Below, in pieces: positions 6,553 to 12,100 of a stretch of 12,977 nt of DNA. This DNA is from Candidatus Omnitrophota bacterium (GTDB lineage Bacteria; Omnitrophota; Gorgyraeia; Gygaellales; Profunditerraquicolaceae): the NCBI GenBank assembly GCA_028715095.1, contig JAQUSM010000018.1, forward strand, positions 1 to 12,977. Reading direction: 5' to 3'. Each line of letters starts with the position of its first letter. Position 1 is the stretch's first letter. Under the pieces are notes generated by a model. The model searched no databases. It saw only the letters and a program-made list of their open reading frames with translations, and had not been told where the DNA came from. The position numbers were made by a program, and so were the translations under genes.

Positions 6553-7783
6553 GACACCGGCAAGCAACAGGTTGCATATTGGCATATTCGGTAAAAGGAA
6601 CACGGGAAAATCCAGCCTGATTAACGCGGTTACCGGCCAGGATACGGCGATTGTCTCTGAAGTTGCCGGGACAACTACGGATCCGGTTTATAAGGCGATG
6701 GAGATTTTGCCTATCGGCCCGTGCATGCTGATTGACACCGCCGGTATTGATGACGAGGGGGTTTTGGGTGATGAGAGAGTCAAACGCACCCTGGTGGTGT
6801 TAAGAAAAACCGATGTCGGTTTAATCGTTGTTGAGCCAAATACGCAGATTGACAGTTTTGAAGAAGATTTGGTTAAAGTTTTCCGCGGTAAAAAGCTGCC
6901 GTTTTTATTTGTAATTAATAAATGCGAGCTGCCCGGAGAAAATGCGCGTGGTTATTTAGAAAAGAATAAGCTCCCTTTTATAATGCTAAGCTCTAAAACA
7001 AAGCAGGGGATTGAAGAGTTAAAGAAAGAGATTATGGAGTTGGCTCCCGGTCATTGGTCGCCTATACCTTTGGTAGGTGATATAATCAGCCCTAAAGATG
7101 TAATTATCCTGGTTTGCCCCATTGATAGCGCCATGCCGCAGGGCCGCTTAATCCTGCCCCAGGTGCAGGTTATGCGCGACTGCCTGGATAATAATGCCAC
7201 GGCATTGGTTACAAAAGAGACGGAATTGTTGGACTGTCTTAAGGCGTTAAAAGAAAAACCCCGGCTGGTGATTACAGATTCGCAGGTTTTTGAGTATGTA
7301 CGCGATATACTGCCGGCTGATATAGCTTTAACATCATTTTCCACGGTTTTTGCCAGGCATAAAGGCGACCTTAACGCTTATATACGGGGTGTATATGCTT
7401 TGGAAGAATTAAAAGACGGGGATGAGATTTTAATCGCCGAGGCCTGTACGCATCATGTGCAGCCGGAGGATATCGGCCGTACCAAGATTCCCACCTGGCT
7501 GTTGAATTATACTAAGAAAGACCTTCATTATGAAGTTACTGCCGGTGGGGATTTCCCGGATGATTTAAGCCGCTACAAATTGATTATTTCCTGTGGGGGC
7601 TGTATGGTTAACCGGGCCGAGATCATGCATCGTATTGATAAAGCAAGACAGTCAGGGGTAGCGATTACCAACTATGGCGTGCTTATGGCTTATCTCTCCG
7701 GTATCCTCAACCGGATAATTGAACCGTTTAAAGGCGGCCTGGTAAAACTGGATATGGAATTTGACAAAGCCGCCAGAAAGTAG
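6545..7783 (+). CDS. hydF: HydF, GTPase and scaffold for H-cluster assembly
   Basis: HydF holds the diiron subcluster precursor and delivers it to apo-HydA. The 412-residue protein has an N-terminal GTPase domain with P-loop GKRNTGKSS (residues 16-24), switch threonines at 43-45, DTAG (64-67) and NKCE (125-128). A dimerisation region follows, then a C-terminal Fe-S site with Cys301-x-His303 and CGGC (Cys350, Cys353), matching the CxH...CxxC pattern of the family. The start at 6545 has AGGAG 6 bases upstream and overlaps the hydE stop by 8 bases. With hydG and hydE it completes the maturase set, so this locus alone should suffice to mature HydA. Confidence 0.96.
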   Translation: MYRTPASNRLHIGIFGKRNTGKSSLINAVTGQDTAIVSEVAGTTTDPVYKAMEILPIGPCMLIDTAGIDDEGVLGDERVKRTLVVLRKTDVGLIVVEPNTQIDSFEEDLVKVFRGKKLPFLFVINKCELPGENARGYLEKNKLPFIMLSSKTKQGIEELKKEIMELAPGHWSPIPLVGDIISPKDVIILVCPIDSAMPQGRLILPQVQVMRDCLDNNATALVTKETELLDCLKALKEKPRLVITDSQVFEYVRDILPADIALTSFSTVFARHKGDLNAYIRGVYALEELKDGDEILIAEACTHHVQPEDIGRTKIPTWLLNYTKKDLHYEVTAGGDFPDDLSRYKLIISCGGCMVNRAEIMHRIDKARQSGVAITNYGVLMAYLSGILNRIIEPFKGGLVKLDMEFDKAARK

Positions 7784-7795
7784 TAAAAGTAGTAG

Positions 7796-7810
7796 TACAA
7801 TTATATTGTA
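7796..7810. promoter_or_regulatory. 15-bp AT-rich dyad between hydF and nfnA
   Basis: TACAAT-TAT-ATTGTA is a perfect inverted repeat in the 50-base gap between hydF and nfnA. It could be an operator or a weak hairpin. Its half-sites run ACAA...TTGT, the reverse of the Rex consensus order, so I do not call it a Rex site. AT-rich dyads of this size can arise by chance. Confidence 0.25.
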
Positions 7811-7833
7811 AGAGCAGGGAAAATAAACTAAAT

Positions 7834-8691
7834 ATGAAAATCCTATCTAAAGAAGTGATAGCAAATTACGCGGGCGCAAGGATAATAAAGTTATCTGTGT
7901 TTGCTCCGGAGATTAGCCTCAAGGCAAGGGCCGGCAATTTTGTTGTAGTTATGGTTAATGAAAAAGGGGAAAGGATCCCTCTTACTATTGTAGATGCAGA
8001 TAGCAAAGCCGGCAGTATCACGCTTATTTTTCAGGAAGCGGGATTAACCACGCGGATTTTAGGCGCGCTTGATGCTGGAGATAAGTTATATGCTTTGTCC
8101 GGCCCCCTGGGCCATGCCACCGAGATTAAGAATTACGGTAAAGTGATTTTGGTAGGCGGCGGAGTGGGGATTGCCGAGATTCTTCCGGTTGCCCGCGCGT
8201 TAAAAGAGGCAGGCCTGCCTGCCGGTCAGGCAGGCAACCACATTACTGCTATTTTGGGTTCCAGGAATAAAGGTATGCTGATCCTGGAAGCTGAACTTAA
8301 AAGTGCATCAGATCAGCTTTATATTATGACCGATGATGGTTCTTACGGCTTAAGAGGTTTTACCACGGATATATTAAAGGAACTTTTAAGTAAAGATAAA
8401 TATGATTTGATTTATTCCGTTGGCCCCATTCCGATGATGAAGAAGGTGACAGAGATAGCTGCGGAATATAAAGTTAAAACTTTAGTATCGCTTAATGCGC
8501 TTATGGTCGATGCGACCGGGATGTGCGGTTGTTGCAGGGTAAGTATCTTTGGCGAAGTAAAATTCAGCTGTGTAGACGGTCCGGAGTTTGACGGCTCGGG
8601 AGTCGATTGGGCGGAGCTTGAAAAGAGGAATAAAGCGTATAGTATCCAGGAAAAACATATTTGTAACCTTTCTCGCTACATTAAGCCATGA
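7834..8691 (+). CDS. nfnA: NfnA, FAD/NAD-binding [2Fe-2S] subunit of the ferredoxin:NADP+ oxidoreductase
   Basis: The small subunit of NADH-dependent reduced ferredoxin:NADP+ oxidoreductase (sulfide dehydrogenase subunit beta-like). It resembles dihydroorotate dehydrogenase electron-transfer subunits: an N-terminal FAD domain (RIPLTIVD), an NAD-binding segment (GGGVGIAEILPVARAL) and C-terminal [2Fe-2S] ligands in MCGCCR (Cys231, 233, 234) with Cys246. In known NfnAB this subunit handles NADH. It is 285 residues long and carries a 7-residue palindromic insertion at 128-134 (LPAGQAG). The ribosome-binding site is weak (GCAGGGA, 13 bases upstream). Its stop overlaps the nfnB start as ATGA, so translation is coupled. 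The gap after hydF is 50 bases with no terminator, so it is probably part of the maturation operon. Confidence 0.93.
   Translation: MKILSKEVIANYAGARIIKLSVFAPEISLKARAGNFVVVMVNEKGERIPLTIVDADSKAGSITLIFQEAGLTTRILGALDAGDKLYALSGPLGHATEIKNYGKVILVGGGVGIAEILPVARALKEAGLPAGQAGNHITAILGSRNKGMLILEAELKSASDQLYIMTDDGSYGLRGFTTDILKELLSKDKYDLIYSVGPIPMMKKVTEIAAEYKVKTLVSLNALMVDATGMCGCCRVSIFGEVKFSCVDGPEFDGSGVDWAELEKRNKAYSIQEKHICNLSRYIKP
8213..8235 (+). repeat. Palindromic mini-insert in nfnA (encodes LPAGQAG)
   Basis: GCCTGCCTG (8213-8221) and CAGGCAGGC (8227-8235) form a perfect 9-bp inverted repeat around CCGGT. The heptamer GGCAGGC occurs at 8208-8214 and again at 8229-8235, 21 bp apart, like a duplicated target flank. 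The encoded LPAGQAG interrupts what would otherwise read KEAG-NHIT and preserves the frame. Confidence 0.85.
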
Positions 8692-10100
8692 AAAAAGAAC
8701 CGGTAAAGGTAAAAGAGGCCCCCGTTGAAATAAGGGTGGGTAACTTTGAAGAGGTTGTGGCGGGTTACTCTGAGCAAGAGGCCCTGCGGGAAGCTTCAAG
8801 ATGCCTGCAGTGCAAGAATCCTTTTTGTATCAGCGGCTGCCCGGTGGGTATTGATATAAAAAAGTTTATTTACCATATCACCCAAAAGGATTACCGGTCA
8901 GCTTATTTTACCATCAGGGGAAAAAATAATTTTCCTTCTATCTGCGGAAGAGTTTGCCCGGCTGAATACCAATGCCGCAAGGCTTGTGTACTTACCGCCA
9001 AAGGAGAGCCTTTTGCTTCGGATGAGTCGATTAATATCCATTTGCTGGAACGTTTTTCCGGAGATTACGGTAAAGAGAATAACCTGGATACCCCCGGGCA
9101 AAAAGAGGCTAAATTTTCTAATCTTAGGGTTGCTGTAGTTGGATCCGGTCCGGCAGGTTTATGTTGTGCCGGAGAGCTGGCCCGCAAGGGGGCAAAAGTT
9201 GATATCTTTGAGAGCCTGCATAAAACCGGCGGCGTTTTGCGCTACGGTATCCCGCCATTCAGGCTTCCCTGGGATATCCTGGATTTTGAGATAAATTGTC
9301 TTAAAAAATTAGGGGTTAATTTTATCACTAATTTTCTCGTAGGCAAAGCAATGACTATTAAAGAATTATTCGCTCAAGGATACTCCAGGATATTCCTGGG
9401 GCTGGGTGCGGGGGTGCCTTCTTTCCTGGGAGTTAAAGGAGAAAACCTCGCTAATATTTATTCCGCGAATGAGTTCTTAACGCGGGTAAATCTGATGTCC
9501 GCGTATAAATTCCCTGAATTTCATACTCCGGTTAATATTGGCAAGGATGTTTTGATTATCGGGGGCGGCAATACTGCCATGGATGCTGCCAGGGTTGCTT
9601 TGAGGCTGCAGAAGATAAAGGGCCTTGCGCTTAATACCACGGTTATCTACAGGCGTACAGATATCGAGATGCCGGCAAGGCGCATGGAGATTGAACATGC
9701 CAGGCAAGAGGGGGTGAAGTTTGAATTTCTCGCGCAGCCAAAAGAGTTTATTGAGAGCGATCAGGGGGGTGTTGGAAAATTAATTTGTCTCAGGTCTAAA
9801 TTAGGCAAACCGGATAGTTCCGGCAGGAGAAGGCCGATAAATATCGAAGGAAGTGAGTTTGAGCTTAATTGCGATTTATGCGTGATTGCTGCGGGGTTAA
9901 AAGCTAACCAGGTTTTGATCAAGGAGACTCCTGAGCTAAAAACAGATGCGAATTCAGATGTTATAGTTAATCCTGAAAATATGGAAAGTTCGATTAAGGG
10001 GGTTTATGCCGGCGGAGACATCGTGGGTGGAGAAGGCACTGTTATTGAAGCTATGGGAATGGCCAAAAAAGCTGCTTGCGCTATCCTTGATAATTCTTGA
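8688..10100 (+). CDS. nfnB: NfnB, FAD/NADPH [4Fe-4S] subunit of the ferredoxin:NADP+ oxidoreductase (GltD-like)
   Basis: The 470-residue large subunit of NfnAB, homologous to the small chain of glutamate synthase. An N-terminal double [4Fe-4S] ferredoxin-like domain has Cys39/42/47/51 and Cys86/90/96/100. An FAD Rossmann motif follows (VVGSGPAGL, about 150-158), then an NADPH-binding motif (GGGNTAMDAA, about 290-299) and a C-terminal FAD segment (GVYAGGDIVGGEGTVIEAMG). In characterised NfnAB this subunit holds the bifurcating FAD and the NADP(H) site. It overlaps nfnA by 4 bases. A standalone GltD-like role is the alternative, and a GltB-like gene does lie downstream. The ATGA-coupled nfnA makes NfnB the better call. 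Confidence 0.92.
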   Translation: MKKEPVKVKEAPVEIRVGNFEEVVAGYSEQEALREASRCLQCKNPFCISGCPVGIDIKKFIYHITQKDYRSAYFTIRGKNNFPSICGRVCPAEYQCRKACVLTAKGEPFASDESINIHLLERFSGDYGKENNLDTPGQKEAKFSNLRVAVVGSGPAGLCCAGELARKGAKVDIFESLHKTGGVLRYGIPPFRLPWDILDFEINCLKKLGVNFITNFLVGKAMTIKELFAQGYSRIFLGLGAGVPSFLGVKGENLANIYSANEFLTRVNLMSAYKFPEFHTPVNIGKDVLIIGGGNTAMDAARVALRLQKIKGLALNTTVIYRRTDIEMPARRMEIEHARQEGVKFEFLAQPKEFIESDQGGVGKLICLRSKLGKPDSSGRRRPINIEGSEFELNCDLCVIAAGLKANQVLIKETPELKTDANSDVIVNPENMESSIKGVYAGGDIVGGEGTVIEAMGMAKKAACAILDNS

Positions 10101-10127
10101 CAATTTTCTTTTGAGTATTAATATAAT
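10097..10127 (+). promoter_or_regulatory. Sigma70-type promoter at the end of nfnB
   Basis: TTGACA (10097-10102), overlapping the nfnB stop codon, and TATAAT (10122-10127) are both consensus, but the spacer is 19 bases, two longer than ideal. Transcription would start near 10134 and first meet the hairpin at 10153-10172 and the terminator ending at 10243. Confidence 0.5.
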
Positions 10128-10133
10128 AGAATA

Positions 10134-10243
10134 AAATTTAGACAGCTATAATACCTTGCGAAGAAGCCAGGTTAAGAGTTATTAATAAAAAAGTGGAAGA
10201 CAAAGACGTCTGAAAGCTTAAAGCGGACGTCTATATTTTTTTT
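10134..10243 (+). ncRNA. Candidate short terminated transcript (small RNA or attenuated leader)
   Basis: Between the promoter above and a T-run terminator lies about 110 bases without a convincing reading frame. It contains the hairpin ACCTTGC-GAAGAA-GCCAGGT (10153-10172; one T-C mismatch), an A-rich linker, and the terminator stem. It could be a free small RNA, or the attenuator half of the leader of the glutamate-synthase-like gene 110 bases on. I recognise no known riboswitch class. The limits are inferred from the promoter and terminator only. Confidence 0.35.
10202..10243 (+). terminator. Intrinsic terminator between nfnB and the glutamate-synthase-like gene
   Basis: AGACGTC (10204-10210) pairs with GACGTCT (10226-10232), extended inward by a T-G and a G-C pair. 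The sequence then reads ATA and eight T (10236-10243). It would end the hyd-nfn operon transcript, the short transcript started at about 10134, or both. Confidence 0.7.
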
Positions 10244-10251
10244 AAGGTTAG

Positions 10252-10270
10252 CTGCCTAATTATTAGGCAG
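10252..10270. promoter_or_regulatory. Perfect 19-bp dyad, likely operator
   Basis: CTGCCTAATTATTAGGCAG reads as 9-bp inverted half-sites around one base. It lies after the terminator and before the structured leader, where a promoter for the next gene would be expected, although I see no strong -35/-10 pair. With no T-run after it, a protein-binding operator is likelier than a terminator. The cognate regulator is unknown. Confidence 0.45.
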
Positions 10271-10292
10271 ATATTGATTAATTAATGGAAGA

Positions 10293-10350
10293 GATACCCG
10301 GCGCTAATCGGATTTGCGCCGGTGTTGTGTTCGTACACAAGGAGGGTATC
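10293..10350 (+). promoter_or_regulatory. Structured leader with mutually exclusive folds, one occluding the Shine-Dalgarno
   Basis: One fold is a three-way junction. GATACCC (10293-10299) pairs with GGGTATC (10344-10350) and encloses GGCGC/GCGCC (10300-10304 with 10316-10320, continued by AAT/ATT after a T-T mismatch) and TTGTGT-TCGT-ACACAA (10325-10340). The closing helix covers most of the Shine-Dalgarno AGGAGGG (10340-10346). The other fold pairs 10294-10298 plus 10300-10304 with 10316-10325, bulging C99 of the 10200s block (position 10299), and frees the Shine-Dalgarno. The second fold matches the leader helix at 3202-3231. This is what a translation-level riboswitch or protein-bound autoregulatory leader looks like; the effector is unknown. 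Confidence 0.55.
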
Positions 10351-10351
10351 C

Positions 10352-11992
10352 ATGATTCAGTGGCCAAAAACAAATGACGCATTAGGAACTGTAAATAGAG
10401 GCAATCCTTGCGAAAGCGGATTATGTTCTCTTTGCCGCGTAGATTGCATGGGCAAATGCGAAACCTGGCTTTCCAGCTTAAAAGGAAGAAAGCTTTTGTA
10501 CCCCAGGGATTATAGTTTTACTACCGCAGGCAGCGCTAATACTACCCATGTAGGAGTTTCTTATAATTCTTTGCGTATCAATGGTTACAATTACGGTGCT
10601 ACCGGGCTTCCCAAGGGCCTCTCTAATTCCGAGGATGAATGTATTTTCCCTAATGTAAATATAGAAGGAGAGTTTGGACAGGCAATCAAAACTAAGTTTA
10701 GAGTCCCGGTGATGACCGGTGCCCTGGGCTCTACTTTTGTGGCGGCTAAATACTGGGAATCTTTCGCCACCGGAGCAGCCCTGGTAGGCGTTCCGATTGT
10801 TGTCGGTGAAAACGTGGTAGGGATTGACAAGCAGGCTGAAATAAAAAACGGAAAGATTATCAAGGCTCCGGAATTAGACAGGAGGATTGAGACATTCCTG
10901 CGTTATTATGAAGGCTTCGGTGCAATTATCGTGCAGATGAATGTTGAAGATACCCGTAACGGAGTTGCCGAGTATGTAATCGGAAAATACGGGGATAAAG
11001 TGGTCATAGAATTAAAGTGGGGCCAGGGGGCTAAATGCATTGGCGGAGAAATACAGGTTAGCAGCCTTGAGTATGCGCAGTTTCTTAAAAAGCGGGGTTA
11101 TGTAGTCGATCCCGATCCCACATTGCCTGAAGTGCAGGAGGCTTTTAAATCAGGCGCAATTAAATCTATCGCACGCCATAGCCGTTTAGGCTATACCAGC
11201 CTTTCTTCGGAGAAACAGGTCGAAGATAATTTTATGAAAGCGGTTAAGTATCTGCGTAAGATTGGTTACAAAAGGATATCATTGAAAACCGGCTCATACG
11301 GGATGGAGGCTTTGGCGATGTCTATAAAATATGCCTCTGAAGCCAAGCTCGACCTGCTTACTATCGATGGTTCAGGCGGAGGCACAGGGATGAGCCCCTG
11401 GAATATGATGGAGACCTGGGGTGTTCCGTCTATACTATTGCATTCTAAAGCCTACGAATACGCCGAAATTCTGCGTAAGAAAGGCAAGAAAGTAGTGGAT
11501 ATGGCTTTTGCGGGAGGCCTGGCCCGCGAGGACCACATATTTAAGGCCTTGGCATTAGGCGCTCCTTATACAAAATTAGTGTGCATGGGCCGGGCTTTAA
11601 TGATCCCGGCATATCTTGGTTCTAATATTGAGGGAGTCCTGAATCCGCAAGTTAAGGCAAGGGTAAGCGGAAGCTGGGATAAACTTCCGGCATCCGTAAC
11701 AGAGCTTGGCATGACCGCAGAAGAACTTTTTGCCGGTTATTATGACCTGCAAAAAAAGGTCGGCAAGGATGAGATGAAAAATGTTCCTTTGGGCGCGGTG
11801 GCATTCTGGACCCTGGCGGATAAATTAGCGGCAGGCCTGCAGCAGTTAATGGCCGGAGCCAGGAGATTTACGCTTAAGGCTATCAGCCGGGCGGATATTT
11901 TCTCGGCAAACCGTGAGACCGAGAAGGAAACCGGTGTGCCTTTTATTACAGATGTAGCAGATGACAAAGCTAAGAAAATAATGAAAAGGTAA
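10352..11992 (+). CDS. FMN-binding glutamate-synthase-like protein (GltB central domain only)
   Basis: A 546-residue protein of the FMN-binding glutamate synthase family. It has the (beta/alpha)8 FMN domain with GSGGGTGMSPWNMME (around residue 340) and FAGGLAREDHIFKALALGA. It lacks the N-terminal glutaminase domain of full GltB, so ammonia must come from elsewhere, or the substrate differs from glutamate. The N-terminus has a Cys cluster, CESGLCSLC (Cys20, 25, 28) with Cys32 and Cys36, likely an Fe-S site. The start at 10352 follows AGGAGGG with a 5-base spacer; a GTG at 10322 is rejected as it lies inside the leader hairpins. It is separated from nfnB by a terminator, so it is an independent unit. 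NfnB, a GltD homologue, might supply electrons, but this is inference. Confidence 0.85.
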   Translation: MIQWPKTNDALGTVNRGNPCESGLCSLCRVDCMGKCETWLSSLKGRKLLYPRDYSFTTAGSANTTHVGVSYNSLRINGYNYGATGLPKGLSNSEDECIFPNVNIEGEFGQAIKTKFRVPVMTGALGSTFVAAKYWESFATGAALVGVPIVVGENVVGIDKQAEIKNGKIIKAPELDRRIETFLRYYEGFGAIIVQMNVEDTRNGVAEYVIGKYGDKVVIELKWGQGAKCIGGEIQVSSLEYAQFLKKRGYVVDPDPTLPEVQEAFKSGAIKSIARHSRLGYTSLSSEKQVEDNFMKAVKYLRKIGYKRISLKTGSYGMEALAMSIKYASEAKLDLLTIDGSGGGTGMSPWNMMETWGVPSILLHSKAYEYAEILRKKGKKVVDMAFAGGLAREDHIFKALALGAPYTKLVCMGRALMIPAYLGSNIEGVLNPQVKARVSGSWDKLPASVTELGMTAEELFAGYYDLQKKVGKDEMKNVPLGAVAFWTLADKLAAGLQQLMAGARRFTLKAISRADIFSANRETEKETGVPFITDVADDKAKKIMKR

Positions 11993-12021
11993 GTTAAGGG
12001 CTCAGGCGTTTCTTTCAAATG

Positions 12022-12060
12022 AGGACAGCGGTAATTAACAATTGCCGCTGTCCTTATTTT
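12022..12060 (+). terminator. Strong intrinsic terminator after the glutamate-synthase-like gene
   Basis: AGGACAGCGG (12022-12031) pairs with CCGCTGTCCT (12045-12054), and the stem continues inward through T-G and four A-T pairs to a 3-base loop (AAC). This makes 15 pairs in all, followed by TATTTT. It is the most stable hairpin in the window and separates this gene from the next. Confidence 0.88.
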
Positions 12061-12064
12061 ATAG

Positions 12065-12093
12065 TTGCAGGAGTGTTTTTTTAGTTGTAAAAT
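12065..12093 (+). promoter_or_regulatory. Promoter predicting a leaderless mRNA
   Basis: TTGCAG (12065-12070) and TAAAAT (12088-12093) are separated by exactly 17 bases. The predicted start falls at 12100-12101, on the ATG of the following gene, which has no Shine-Dalgarno at a normal distance. Transcription would therefore start at or one base before the start codon. Confidence 0.5.
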
Positions 12094-12100
12094 AGCGTTC

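Noticed and set aside
7796..7810. Rex (NADH-sensing) operator before nfnA
   Set aside because: Biologically attractive, but the half-sites are in the opposite order to TTGT...ACAA and no Rex-like spacing is present.
10134..10350. Known riboswitch classes (glutamine, FMN, THF, SAM, c-di-GMP) in the intergenic region
   Set aside because: I compared from memory the conserved core sequences of these classes and found none; a covariance search would settle it.
10322..10351. GTG start at 10322 for the glutamate-synthase-like gene
   Set aside because: It lies inside the leader helices and lacks a Shine-Dalgarno, while ATG 10352 has AGGAGGG at ideal spacing.
11709..11735. GMTAEEL in the glutamate-synthase-like protein as another copy of the hydG repeat
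   Set aside because: DNA identity with the 21-bp unit is limited to a short stretch, and the segment fits the surrounding protein; I treat it as coincidence.
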